Part shown: positions 9,068 through 18,019 of the stretch, in pieces
How positions within the stretch are numbered: position 1 is the stretch's first letter
Layout: each line of letters begins with the position of its first letter
Assembly (NCBI RefSeq): GCF_902833045.1
Contig: NZ_CADFDU010000004.1
Span: 1-64,000, forward strand
Length of the DNA stretch: 64,000 bases
Direction of reading: 5' to 3'
Origin: Burkholderia sp. BCC0322
GTDB lineage: Bacteria; Pseudomonadota; Gammaproteobacteria; Burkholderiales; Burkholderiaceae
The notes under the pieces: generated by a model
Database searches by the model: none
What the model saw: only the letters and a program-made list of their open reading frames with translations
What the model was told of the DNA's origin: nothing
Position numbers and translations under genes: made by a program

Positions 9068-10246
9068 ATGCAAATGCGTTTTCGCCGTCACATCCGCTTT
9101 CCCCGACTCGCGATCGTCATCGCGGTCGCGCTGGCCGGCTTCGGCGCCCACGGCGCAATCGCGGCGTCGGCCGTCGCGGCCGTACCCGGCATGCCGCCCG
9201 TCATCCACCCCGACAACCTGTACAGCGAGGCGCAGGCCGGCCGCATGAGCGCGGCGGTAGCAGGCGCGTTGCCGCGCATCTATGTGCCGAACCTGAGATC
9301 GAACGACGTCTACGTGATCGACCCGGCCACGTACAAGGTCGTCGACCGGTTCACCGTCGGCCGCAGTCCGCAGCATGTCGTGCCGGCATGGGACCTGCAG
9401 ACGCTGTGGGTCGCGAACAATGCGGAAGGGCGAACCGACGGCAGCCTGACGCCGATCGATCCGAAGACGGGCAAGCCGGGCCAGGAAGTGAGTGTCGACG
9501 ATCCGTACAACATGTATTTCATGCCCGACGGCAAGGAGGCGATCGTGGTGGCCGAGGCGCATGCGCGGCTCGACTTCCGCGACCCGAAGACGATGGCGCT
9601 GAAGTCGAGCCTCGATGTGCCGCAATGCAAGGGCATCAACCATGCCGACTTTTCGATCGACGGCCGGTATGCGCTCTTCACGTGCGAGTTCGGCGGCAAG
9701 CTCGCGAAGATCGACCTGGTGAATCGCAAGGTGATCGGCTACCTTGAACTCGACCGGAAAGGGATGCCACAGGACATCCGCGTGTCGCCGGACGGCAGGG
9801 TGTTCTATGTCGCCGATATGATGGCGGACGGTGTCTACGTCATCGATGGCGACCGCTTCACGAAGATCGGTTTCACCCCGACCGGCGTCGGAACGCACGG
9901 GCTGTATCCGAGCCGCGACGGCACGAAGCTCTATATCGCGAATCGCGGCTCCAATCGCGTCCACGGGCCGCGGCACGGCAAGGGCAGCGTATCGGTGCTC
10001 GATTTCGCGACCCGCAAGGTGGTCGCAACCTGGCCGATTCCCGGTGGCGGCAGCCCCGACATGGGCAACGTCAGCGCGGACGGCAAGACGCTGTGGCTGT
10101 CGGGCCGCTTCGATGATGTCGTCTATGCGATCGACACCACGAGCGGCGCGATCCGGTCGATTCCCGTCGGCATGGAGCCGCACGGCCTGACGGTGTGGCC
10201 GCAGCCGGGGCGTTATTCGCTGGGCCACACGGGGAACATGCGGTAG
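9068..10246 (+). CDS. Secreted YVTN/cytochrome-D1-like beta-propeller protein
   Basis: From the ATG at 9068 the 392-aa protein has an N-terminal signal sequence (RLAIVIAVALAGFGAHGAIAA) and then repeated propeller blades of the YVTN/SMP-30 type. Examples are IYVPNLRSNDVYVIDPATY, LYIANRGSNRVHGP, SVLDFATRKVVATWPIPGG and LWLSGRFDDVVYAIDTTSG. Such proteins bind ligands or partners in the periplasm and are seldom enzymes. The upstream neighbour is a secreted creatininase-like protein, so the two may act on the same extracytoplasmic substrate; that is inference. Two in-frame ATGs lie two codons apart at the start. Confidence 0.85.
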   Translation: MQMRFRRHIRFPRLAIVIAVALAGFGAHGAIAASAVAAVPGMPPVIHPDNLYSEAQAGRMSAAVAGALPRIYVPNLRSNDVYVIDPATYKVVDRFTVGRSPQHVVPAWDLQTLWVANNAEGRTDGSLTPIDPKTGKPGQEVSVDDPYNMYFMPDGKEAIVVAEAHARLDFRDPKTMALKSSLDVPQCKGINHADFSIDGRYALFTCEFGGKLAKIDLVNRKVIGYLELDRKGMPQDIRVSPDGRVFYVADMMADGVYVIDGDRFTKIGFTPTGVGTHGLYPSRDGTKLYIANRGSNRVHGPRHGKGSVSVLDFATRKVVATWPIPGGGSPDMGNVSADGKTLWLSGRFDDVVYAIDTTSGAIRSIPVGMEPHGLTVWPQPGRYSLGHTGNMR

Positions 10247-10285
10247 GGCGGCGGCCGGTCGGCACGTGCCAACCACCCGAGGCAG

Positions 10286-10360
10286 GAGCCCGGTGCGCAA
10301 GTCGCGCACGCCGGGATCTGTGCGGGGGGGCTGTCCAGTAATGGGCATTCATACCGCGAC
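10286..10360 (+). mobile_element. Group II intron 3' end (domains V and VI), truncated remnant
   Basis: A 33-nt hairpin at 10286-10318 starts GAGCCCGG and ends CCGGGATC, with the AGC catalytic triad at 10287-10289 and an inner TGCG/CGCGCA stem, as in group II intron domain V. It is followed by a second stem region beginning TGTGCGGGGGG and closing with ATACCGCGAC, which fits domain VI with a branch-point A and an AY 3' end. No reverse transcriptase frame or 5' GUGYG end is present upstream, so only the 3' tip survives. Recognition is by pattern memory of bacterial intron ends. Confidence 0.6.
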
Positions 10361-10983
10361 ACCAGGCCCCCTTCCTATAGACAAGCGGGCGATTCGTGTT
10401 CGATGTCGGTTTAGGCGATTGGCGAGCGGGGAGAGCGGGCGGCCGACTTGTCGGACACGCGTGATTTCCGCGCACTTAGTCGATGGCGGCCGTAAGCCGT
10501 CAGCGGCGTAGTGCCAGCCGGAGGAGGTAGTTCGTGGGGTTGATCCATGCAAGCGGGCGAAGCCCGCGCAATGCGGCGGCGTAGCCGCTGGTGGAGTTGA
10601 TCGCAGCGCTTCGTCACCTGGTGTTGAAGTTCGTAGATACTACTAATGGTGTCCGTTCGTGCGCTAATCGCGTCCCGCGATTCCGCTAATGGCGGTACGG
10701 CGAGGGTCGAGCTGCGGAACCGAGCAGCAGCAGGCCGTTGGCGAGGTGCTTCCATGAGGTGCGCTGAAATCCAAACGATGGTGCTGAAGCGCGGCATAAG
10801 TATACTCCATGGCCCAATTTAGACAGCCTCCACGGCCCTGGAAAACAAGTAATAATTTCGCGACCCCGGTTTTGGATGAGGGGTATATTGTTGCGCACAC
10901 ATTCAATTTGTTGACCATCTGTTACGTGCACGCAATACCCCTGTCACGAGCGCCTTTCTTCTTTACGCCGCTCGTGAGCCACA
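10361..10983. other. Non-coding or unrecognised stretch next to mobile remnants
   Basis: No protein family was recognised on either strand. A 128-codon open frame on the minus strand (10411-10797) is rich in Arg, Ser and Pro and looks like a chance frame. A perfect GCGGGC-GAA-GCCCGC hairpin lies at about 10556-10570. The setting between an intron tip and IS remnants suggests debris of further mobile elements. Confidence 0.4.
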
Positions 10984-11876
10984 TGGGCCGGCCAGGATTT
11001 CATAGACACTCACGAGCCGTTTAGCGCGTAGCGCCACTCAAACTCGACAGGTGACAAGTCGCCGGCGGAACCATGCCGGCGAATCGGATTGTAGAACATC
11101 TCAATGAATTGAGTACGTCCGTGGCAGCTGTAGCCCTGTTCGGGTAGATGCGTCGCTTGATTCGCTCCTTCTTCAACGCACTGAAGAAGCTTTCGGCAAC
11201 GGCGTTATCGTGGCAATTACCGCGACGACTCATGCTCGGCACCATATGGTGAGCCCTCAGGAATGACTGCCAGTCATCGCTGGTGAACTGACTGCCCTGA
11301 TCCGAATGCACCATAACGCCGGGCCCGGTTTGCGTTTCCAGACTGCAGCCAGCAAAGCCGCAATACCAGGTCGCTGGTCATCGTTGATCGCGTGGCCCAG
11401 CCGACGATCTGACGCGAGTACAGACCCATGACCGCCGCCAGATACAGCCAGCCTTCATAGGTTCGAATATACGTGATGTCGGTAACCCAGACCCTGTTCG
11501 GCGCGTCGGGGGCGAACTCCCGATTTAGGACATTGGCCACCACGCCGACCGGGCCGCCACGATAGCGAGGCTTGCTGCCGTAGCCAACCTCGGCGCGCAA
11601 ACTTTCTATCCGCATTAACCGGAGCACGCGGTGACGGCTGCACGTCTCGCCCGATTCTCGCAAATCCACCGTGATTTTTCGGTAACCGTAGACGCCGCCG
11701 CTGCTCAGCCAGTGATGCTTGATCAGACCCAGCAGCCGGTCGTGCTCGCGCTTGCGCGCACTGCCTGACTGACGTTGCCAAACGTAATAGCCGCTGCGAT
11801 GAACGCCGAGCACTCGGCACATCGTCCGCAGACAGTGCTCGTTGATATGGGCCCGCATGAACGCGTATCGGCATTG
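10984..11876 (-). mobile_element. IS3-family insertion sequence remnant (right part)
   Basis: Contains most of an OrfB-type transposase but no OrfA. Downstream of the stop codon, the bases at about 10984-11010 (tgggccggccaggatttcat, then agaca) look like an IS3-type terminal inverted repeat starting TG. The left end is missing: at about 11876 the sequence switches directly into an IS110 transposase gene. The element is therefore incomplete and immobile on its own. Confidence 0.65.
11021..11876 (-). pseudogene. IS3-family OrfB transposase, 5'-truncated and frameshifted
   Basis: Integrase-like DDE transposase. The upstream frame has FMRAHINEHCLRTMCRVLGV, an HTH-like segment, then YRKITVDLRESG and NRVWVTDITYIRTYEGWLYL with the first catalytic Asp. 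Near 11358-11362 the reading frame is lost by an apparent one-base deletion (expected ..LVLQALLAAVWKRKPGPG, found ..LVLRLCWLQSGNANRA). The second frame continues with VMVHSDQGSQFTSDDWQSF (second Asp) and NCHDNAVAESFFSALKKERI (Glu). The N-terminus is replaced by IS110 sequence. Non-functional unless the frameshift is a sequencing error, and it lacks OrfA in any case. Confidence 0.82.
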
Positions 11877-12514
11877 CGTTCGCCAGCGACGATGGCGCGG
11901 ATGATCTTCATGCCGGTGGCGCCCGTCACATCCTCCACCACTTGATGCAGTTGAACGTTCATCAGTGTCAGCGCCTTTTGCATGTGCTGGATGTGAGACG
12001 CTGCGTATTCCAGCAGACGCTCGCGCTGCCGCAGATATGAGCGCAGCGTCGCGACGTCTTGGCTCGGACGGAAGCTCGCTCGAAGTAGCCCGTAGGAGTG
12101 CAGCTGCTGCAGCCATTGCGCATCGTTCACATCAGTCTTCCGCCCCGGCACGTTCTTCGCGTCGCGGGCGTTGACGATGACCACCTCGAAACTGCTCGCC
12201 TCCAAGACCTCGAACACCGGAATCCGGTAGACGCCTGTCGATTCCATCGCCACCGTGTGAATCCCGACCTGCTTGAGCCAGCCGACAAGCTCGTGAAGCT
12301 CTTTCGTGAAACTCCGGAATGAACGCACGGGTTCGGGGTCACGTTCATCGCCGACCGCGACCACATCAAACTGCGCACCGATGTTGATCGCGGCCGCGTT
12401 CGGATGAACCACAGAATCCTGTAAGTCTGTCGTCGCCCCAAACGGTACCCATGTTGAACTACCCGTGCGGTCGGCGCCCCGTTCATCCGTGCTCCGCCCT
12501 TCGTCTTCTGCCAC
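11877..12514 (-). pseudogene. IS110-family (DEDD) transposase, 3'-truncated
   Basis: N-terminal half of an IS110/IS1111-type transposase that uses a RuvC-like DEDD catalytic domain. Recognisable blocks are VVHPNAAAINIGAQFDVVAV (first Asp position reads Asn here), VAMESTGVYRIPVFEVLEAS with the Glu, and NARDAKNVPGRKTDVNDAQW with the Asp pair, followed by HSYGLLRASFRPSQDVATLR. The frame ends in VTGATGMKIIRAIVAGERNA, where the IS3 remnant begins, so the C-terminal serine domain is missing. The true start is unclear; homology begins near 12425. Confidence 0.8.
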
Positions 12515-12571
12515 CTACACTGACGAAGCATCGTCCTGAAGTGAATGGAATACCGAGCAGCTTCCTAGGTA

Positions 12572-12594
12572 ATTTTTTGGGCACGACAAAAAAT
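12572..12594 (-). terminator. A/T-rich stem-loop downstream of tniQ
   Basis: Eight-base inverted repeat ATTTTTTG / CAAAAAAT around a seven-base loop, just after the tniQ stop. It could act as a weak terminator or be part of a transposon end; it is not GC-rich. Confidence 0.3.
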
Positions 12595-12601
12595 ACAGCT
12601 A

Positions 12602-14002
12602 TCAACGGCTCGAGTTCATAACACCGCGCGCCTCTTTTGCCCTTTCGGTCGTTTTACGAAAGACCCCGCCTTGGATTTGGGCGCGTCGCAGCAACGAGTA
12701 GTCACGGCGCGTGATAATTATCTGATACTGGTCTCGCAAGATGGTCTCGATGCGTCGCCAACTTGGATAAATATCCTGGGAGAGCAACGTCTGAACTATC
12801 AGCACAGCGCAAGCTAAAATTCTATCGCGTCGCTCGATCTCGCGCGCGACTGCCGCGTCCAAGCGCTCTTGTTGACCCAGCCGGGCAATTTGACGCACCA
12901 GTTCGGGAAAATGCCTATGCAGCACGCTGCGGTCCAAGGCAAGTTCTCGGGCGACCGCACGCATGCGGCCACATGGGCGGTCACCCGCCGCATAGCTCGT
13001 CAGCACGTTCCTGATGTACTCCCAATCCTCATCGCGATGGAATGCTCGGGGTACTGCCGTTGCCATTCCAACCGGCAGCGCTCGAACAGTCGCATCGGTC
13101 CAGGCAACTTGTGAGCCTCGCAGAAAATCAACTAGCGGGATATCGAACACCCAACAGATGCGAAGCACTGCGCGAATCGACGGATACGATTTCCCGGAGC
13201 GCCACGCACAGATATTCGACGCCCGGGTTGCGCAAAATTCGGCGAACCTCACCGCCTTCCGATTCGCCATCGCTTCTATACCAACCTCCAGCATACCGGG
13301 CCAATTCTGAGGCGATAATTCATTCAGCCGTTCCGCGGGAAACGCCAGCAGCGCAGCAAAATTCTCTGCGACCCATTGATCATATTGCGACGCCAGGCAG
13401 AACCCTCGGATATCTGCATTTCCGCCCAACCAGCCGCCACATCGGGAACAAAAACCCGATAGCCGTCGCGGGTCAAGTTCGTGGCAGTGCGTAAATCCAC
13501 ACTGCGGGCAGATATTGGTCAGACTGCAGCGATGCTCTGGACAGCTTCGAACAAGGCCCACGGACCAGATCAGGCGTTCATAGATTCGCCGACCTTGCTC
13601 GATATCTTCTTGTAGACAGATTGGACACCATCGACGCGAATTAGTCAGCCAGCCGGTAATGTTGCCAATTGTGCGGTGAATAGGCAAAAGCGTCAGCCGC
13701 TCTAAATCTTGCCGACCAACAAGGGGCTCGAGACACCGAATCCAGGCTTGCGCCGTTTTGCCCGCCCCATTGACATACCCCAGTCGCTGTCCAGAGGCAA
13801 ACGGCCGCTTTTTCCCTGTCGCAGTCGTCGTCGGCCAATCCACGAAAGTGCGTACCAACACACTTACCGGGACTTGGGCATCGGCGGCCATGTGGACAAC
13901 ATAGTCAGACAGCTTTTGACGCGCAGCCGAATCGATAGCCTGGGGCACCGTGGCAAACAGCGCCCGCTCCGGCATCCGATATCGCGAGTCGTACACCTGC
14001 AT
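12602..14002 (-). CDS. tniQ: TniQ/TnsD-family target-selection protein
   Basis: Target-site recognition factor of Tn7-like transposition. The N-terminal TniQ domain carries zinc-binding cysteine clusters (WCPICLQEDI, SCPEHRCSLTNICPQCG, CSRCGG). The region after it includes an HTH-like stretch (NICAWRSGKSYPSIRAVLRI) and a long C-terminal extension, as in DNA-reading TnsD-type members. I chose the ATG at 14002 (MQVYDSRYRMPERALF), one base after the tniB stop; this gives 466 aa. Last gene of tnsA-like-tniA-tniB-tniQ. Confidence 0.88.
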   Translation of the reverse strand: MQVYDSRYRMPERALFATVPQAIDSAARQKLSDYVVHMAADAQVPVSVLVRTFVDWPTTTATGKKRPFASGQRLGYVNGAGKTAQAWIRCLEPLVGRQDLERLTLLPIHRTIGNITGWLTNSRRWCPICLQEDIEQGRRIYERLIWSVGLVRSCPEHRCSLTNICPQCGFTHCHELDPRRLSGFCSRCGGWLGGNADIRGFCLASQYDQWVAENFAALLAFPAERLNELSPQNWPGMLEVGIEAMANRKAVRFAEFCATRASNICAWRSGKSYPSIRAVLRICWVFDIPLVDFLRGSQVAWTDATVRALPVGMATAVPRAFHRDEDWEYIRNVLTSYAAGDRPCGRMRAVARELALDRSVLHRHFPELVRQIARLGQQERLDAAVAREIERRDRILACAVLIVQTLLSQDIYPSWRRIETILRDQYQIIITRRDYSLLRRAQIQGGVFRKTTERAKEARGVMNSSR

Positions 14003-14003
14003 G

Positions 14004-15164
14004 CTAGTTTCCAAACCAGCCGCGGCTGGGCGTGGTCCGACCAACATGTTTCGAACGCGAAACGGATTTCCCTACTGCCGTGCGCCCGACAGTAGCCGTG
14101 TCGCCGGGACCCTGCTCTGAATCCGTTTGCTCAGGCTCATCGGGATGAGGCTTGCCTTCGATACGTCGATACCCCAATCTGATTTCCTGGCGGAGGCGTT
14201 CAAGCGTGGCGGGAGGGTAGAAACTATGAAGGAGTATTGAATCATCAATCTGCTTACCCTCCGCCATCGCGATCGACATCGCCCTGACCAGAATTCGCTT
14301 CAAGTGCCCGATGCACCCCAGAGACTGCTCGAACAACTTGTCGACGAAGCACCCTAATGAAGGTCGCCGGCTCAAAGGCATGCAGTTTTGAAGCGCAATC
14401 AAGCCGAGCATAAACTGTTCCGCTTCATCCTGTTGATATGGCCTGAAATGAATCACCTCTCCCCGTCGCGCGAGCTGTCCACTTTGCGTCACGAGTTCGT
14501 AAAGCTCGTACGCCCCTGTCAGCAACAGCCTGGTGTCGGCCCGATTCACGATAGATCGGAGCGTATTGGCCTGCCGCTTCACATGTTCATGCTCACGGGA
14601 TAGGAGAATGTTTGACGCCTCATCGACGAAAATGAGCGCAGGCGAGCGCATCACCAACGCGCGTCGCAAACGCTGACGGAGTATGCGAAGTGTGGGCCGT
14701 GGATGTCGATCAAACACCGGCATCACGACTTCACGTCCCGCCAGCGTGCGCTTGATCTCGGGCACACTTTCACCAATCAGGGGAATTTGCAGCGCACCGA
14801 GAATCGATTCATAGAAATCGACCCAATCAAAACGATCACGCTCGACTGCCCATGCCTCCACCCAAGCTGCCGGGATCCGATGTGGATCGTCAGGAACCGT
14901 ATCGAAATACTCCCTATTCTCCATTTGACACAGCACTTCACCCAATGCGCTCTTCCCCACGCCAGCCGGTCCAACTAGAACCAACATCGTTCCGCGCAAG
15001 CCGCTGCCGACCAACGATCGTAGCTCGGCAAGCTTCGCATCGAACATAGGATGGGCCACAATTGAATCTTTGAAGTAGGCCAACCTCACGGGAGCAGCGG
15101 CGGCCTCTAATTCGCGCGGATACAAAACATCAGTGCGGGCCTTCGATCGTGTACCGGTACCCAC
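14004..15164 (-). CDS. tniB: TniB AAA+ ATPase, transposition regulator
   Basis: ATP-dependent target-capture protein that bridges TniA and TniQ (TnsC equivalent). A Walker A motif GPAGVGKS lies at about residues 65-72 and a Walker B segment, PALIFVDEAS, at about 170, followed by a sensor-like LLLTGAYEL. The GTG at 15164 is chosen as start: it has a perfect AGGAGG five bases upstream and overlaps the end of tniA by 35 bases. The frame remains open farther upstream but inside tniA. Length from this start is 386 aa, with a charged, Gly/Thr-rich C-terminal tail. Confidence 0.88.
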   Translation of the reverse strand: MGTGTRSKARTDVLYPRELEAAAAPVRLAYFKDSIVAHPMFDAKLAELRSLVGSGLRGTMLVLVGPAGVGKSALGEVLCQMENREYFDTVPDDPHRIPAAWVEAWAVERDRFDWVDFYESILGALQIPLIGESVPEIKRTLAGREVVMPVFDRHPRPTLRILRQRLRRALVMRSPALIFVDEASNILLSREHEHVKRQANTLRSIVNRADTRLLLTGAYELYELVTQSGQLARRGEVIHFRPYQQDEAEQFMLGLIALQNCMPLSRRPSLGCFVDKLFEQSLGCIGHLKRILVRAMSIAMAEGKQIDDSILLHSFYPPATLERLRQEIRLGYRRIEGKPHPDEPEQTDSEQGPGDTATVGRTAVGKSVSRSKHVGRTTPSRGWFGN

Positions 15165-17049
15165 GAACTCCTCCTGTTTCCAGTTTCTCGAACGTCGACT
15201 CCATCGACACGTTGGGCGTTTTCGCGCCAGTCGAACTGGCGGCCGGCAATGCAGACGCAGCCTCCGGCACCGTTTCGACCGACGCTCGATGCCCCGACGA
15301 TTCAATCATTTCGCCGGCCAGGCGCGTTGTCTCGACCATTGACTTCAGGTGGGATACTTGGGTCCTACGGCACAAGACAAGTCGCTCTTCGGCCCGGGCC
15401 TGGCTCACGAAATCGGTTGCTTGTTCATCCAACTGCCAGCGGGTCGAATACATGGGAATCCACTCCCCGTCGACATGGGCATACGCGATTTCCGGTCTCA
15501 GCAAATGCATTTTGACCTCGACCCTTCGTTGGTGATAGCGTGTCAACTCCAGTCGAGGATTGCGATACCAGTCATAGTTCAATTTCAAACCGCGCTGTGC
15601 GTCAAGAACGCGTGTGGTGCCCCGAACGGTCGGAAATGCATGGGGTATGCAGTCTTCATAGCGCTTCAGACGATTGAGCCGCTCCCCGGTAACTTGTATG
15701 TCGCTCTCGTAGACCGATCGTGGCGATGCCAGCAACGTCCCATGACGCCGGGTATCGTATATTTCAAAGAAGAATTTCTCGAGGCCCTCATATAAGTCCG
15801 GCAACGTCAAGTTAGCCAATCGCGAAGGGTCTGTTTCTTGCGTCAATTCACGAACACATCGACGCATCTTCGTGTTACCAGGAAGATTGTGAAGCAGCAT
15901 CGACTGTGTGATACCAAAATGCCTCTCGATCACCGTGCCGTGTCGGCAAGCAGACGCGGGGCGACTCTTGGCTTCGACCCTCAGAAAGTCCAGCAAGCCG
16001 ATGAAGTCCTTGGAGCCAAACTCCGCTCCGCCATCAAAGATCAAGGTCGACGGCACGCGTCCGAAGCGACGGACCATATCGAGGATGGCCGCCATGCAAC
16101 TCAAATATCGCGGACTCAACAGTGAAAGATAGAAACCCAGAATTCGGCGGCTATATGAACATATGAGCAACGTCAGATACGGGCGCCCCAACGGCTCGCC
16201 GGTCTCCATCGAGATTACGTCTATCTCCAGAGGTGTATGATCAATGTGGACAAATTGCATCGGGTAGTCCCCATGAAGGGGCGTCTCTCGATTCATCGTC
16301 CAATACAGCGGTGTCACCTGATACGCAGCCTTCCTTCCGCGCCGTTTCCGCGCCATACGTGCGCCGTCTTCTCGTTTGATACGCTTCAGGAAGGTTTGCT
16401 TCGACACCGTTTCACCGATCTGCGCCAGTCGATCACAGAGCTCGGCGTACACAAACCATTTGGACTTCCCAGTTAGCGTCTCGTACTTTTCCTCGATCGT
16501 CTTGGCAATCAGCGCGTTGACCTCCGGCTTCACCTTCACGCGACGATTTCCCCGTGCTGGCCAGCGCGGCAGGAACGCTGCCAACACGTCCGTTCCGTTT
16601 GCCAACGCTTTACGCTTCTTTTGAGCGTACTCGCGGTACGTCCGGTCAGTGTATTGCCGGACCGCTTCACTGCGCACCCCAGCCTCCCAAGCGGCCAACA
16701 GGTCTCGCATCTTCTGCGCATGCAACACTGCGCCGGTCGTTGCATATCGCCACGGCGAATCCAAGGCCAGTTGGGGGGCACCGTCAACGTCATCGATCAG
16801 TACAAGGGTTCCCGACGCATAGGCCTGTTCAACGAACGACTGCCGCAGTACAAGTGGCTCTCGGAGCTCGTCCGACTGAAGCAACACGTCGAGATCCCCG
16901 GACGCTGCTACGGTGTATGCCGTTCCGGCAAGGGAGATTTTCGTTCCAATGGACAACAATTCCCTACGCCAAGGTGGCAAACGCTCCGACGTCACTCGCG
17001 TGCTCGAACATCGATACACCTCAAGCGTGATCGTGTCCCGGAAGACCAT
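15130..17049 (-). CDS. tniA: TniA (TnsB-like) DDE transposase
   Basis: Catalytic transposase that cuts and joins the transposon 3' ends. The 639-aa protein has N-terminal DNA-binding helical regions and a retroviral-integrase-fold core with a complete triad: Asp270 in FVHIDHTPLEIDV, Asp339 in LIFDGGAEFGS and Glu375 in RHGTVIERHFG. A Mu-transposase-like C-terminal beta-barrel and a Ser/Ala-rich tail follow. The tail overlaps the tniB start. Its upstream partner ends 24 bases before it. All key residues seem intact, so the element may still be able to move if its ends are. Confidence 0.92.
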   Translation of the reverse strand: MVFRDTITLEVYRCSSTRVTSERLPPWRRELLSIGTKISLAGTAYTVAASGDLDVLLQSDELREPLVLRQSFVEQAYASGTLVLIDDVDGAPQLALDSPWRYATTGAVLHAQKMRDLLAAWEAGVRSEAVRQYTDRTYREYAQKKRKALANGTDVLAAFLPRWPARGNRRVKVKPEVNALIAKTIEEKYETLTGKSKWFVYAELCDRLAQIGETVSKQTFLKRIKREDGARMARKRRGRKAAYQVTPLYWTMNRETPLHGDYPMQFVHIDHTPLEIDVISMETGEPLGRPYLTLLICSYSRRILGFYLSLLSPRYLSCMAAILDMVRRFGRVPSTLIFDGGAEFGSKDFIGLLDFLRVEAKSRPASACRHGTVIERHFGITQSMLLHNLPGNTKMRRCVRELTQETDPSRLANLTLPDLYEGLEKFFFEIYDTRRHGTLLASPRSVYESDIQVTGERLNRLKRYEDCIPHAFPTVRGTTRVLDAQRGLKLNYDWYRNPRLELTRYHQRRVEVKMHLLRPEIAYAHVDGEWIPMYSTRWQLDEQATDFVSQARAEERLVLCRRTQVSHLKSMVETTRLAGEMIESSGHRASVETVPEAASALPAASSTGAKTPNVSMESTFEKLETGGVRGYRYTIEGPH

Positions 17050-17073
17050 AAATCGATTGCAGTCCTTGACAAA

Positions 17074-17823
17074 TTAACTCGACCAGTCAGATATCATTCG
17101 TCGGTTTGCCAGAGCCGAATAAAATTCATCCTTCGTGCGATGCGGAATCGCATCGAACAATTCTTCGAGAGTCGCATATCCGTTCCAGCGAAAGAACTCG
17201 GCAATGTCCCGGTCGAAGCCCGGGTTGGGGCACATGCTGTCGAGCAAATAAGTCCGAAAAAAATCCTGGTTACGGCTTACTCTCTCGGACAATTCGTGGT
17301 CCGTTCGGAGACGGTACGTCAGGCCCAAGCTGAGCGCTGCCTTCTCGAACGGAGGCGAGCGCGGTTGATCATCCCCGGCAACAATGCGACTGCCACCTTG
17401 CGTGACGAGCTTTTCTACACGACAGCACGGCAACCAATCGTCTAAATAAAGTCCCTCGGCTGTCATCACCAGGAACGACGGGGTATGGTTATAGCGTACT
17501 GTTCGCCCGTTCCTCCCCACGTACTGGACACATAGCGGAATCGCGGCGTCGAGATAGCCGAATATCTCGTCGTCAAACATGTAGTTGAGCGCGGCCCGGC
17601 GTTCAATGGCGTTGGCCACATTTACATGCATCCCCATTTTTGGACAGGGCAATCGACTTGGCGCGGCGTGAGGCGTTGGCACGATCCAGCGCGCGGGCTG
17701 CCGAAAAGCGTCGAGAATTTGCTCACGTGTCGCGGGTGGGGTATCCAATCGATCGAACAGCGAGTACAACATGGCAGGATCAAAGCGCAACATGATCACT
17801 CGCTTTTTACCGTCGCCACACAC
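17074..17823 (-). CDS. TnsA-like protein with degraded endonuclease motif
   Basis: Position (directly before tniA) and the block GYLDAAIPLCVQYVGRNGR followed by YNHTPSFLV match the TnsA endonuclease family, which cuts 5' ends in Tn7. The catalytic Glu may be kept in IERRAALN (residue 74), but the usual TPDFLV reads TPSFLV (Ser116 in place of Asp) and the usual ExK/EWK segment reads DDWLPC (Leu131 in place of Lys). The frame is intact over 249 codons, with a helical C-terminal domain that probably contacts TniB. Start is GTG at 17823 or ATG at 17793; neither has a strong ribosome site. Family call is by motif and context. Confidence 0.7.
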   Translation of the reverse strand: MCGDGKKRVIMLRFDPAMLYSLFDRLDTPPATREQILDAFRQPARWIVPTPHAAPSRLPCPKMGMHVNVANAIERRAALNYMFDDEIFGYLDAAIPLCVQYVGRNGRTVRYNHTPSFLVMTAEGLYLDDWLPCCRVEKLVTQGGSRIVAGDDQPRSPPFEKAALSLGLTYRLRTDHELSERVSRNQDFFRTYLLDSMCPNPGFDRDIAEFFRWNGYATLEELFDAIPHRTKDEFYSALANRRMISDWSS

Positions 17824-18019
17824 GCTACTTCAGCCCACTCCTCGCTGTTTTGCGCTACCTCGACCACCATGTCGAACCTCCTGTCGTGCGCGACGACTGG
17901 CCGATGCGCTTCCATTATGTTTCAGTGACACATTCGCCCGCGTTGCGGGGCTAAACCCTAGTCAGCGCATGCATCCACAATAGTTGACGCAATCAGCAGA
18001 CACGCAGATCCGACACGCT

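Noticed and set aside
10984-12514. Complete composite transposon made of IS3 and IS110
   Set aside because: Each element lacks one end and part of its transposase; they are joined fragments, not a mobile unit.
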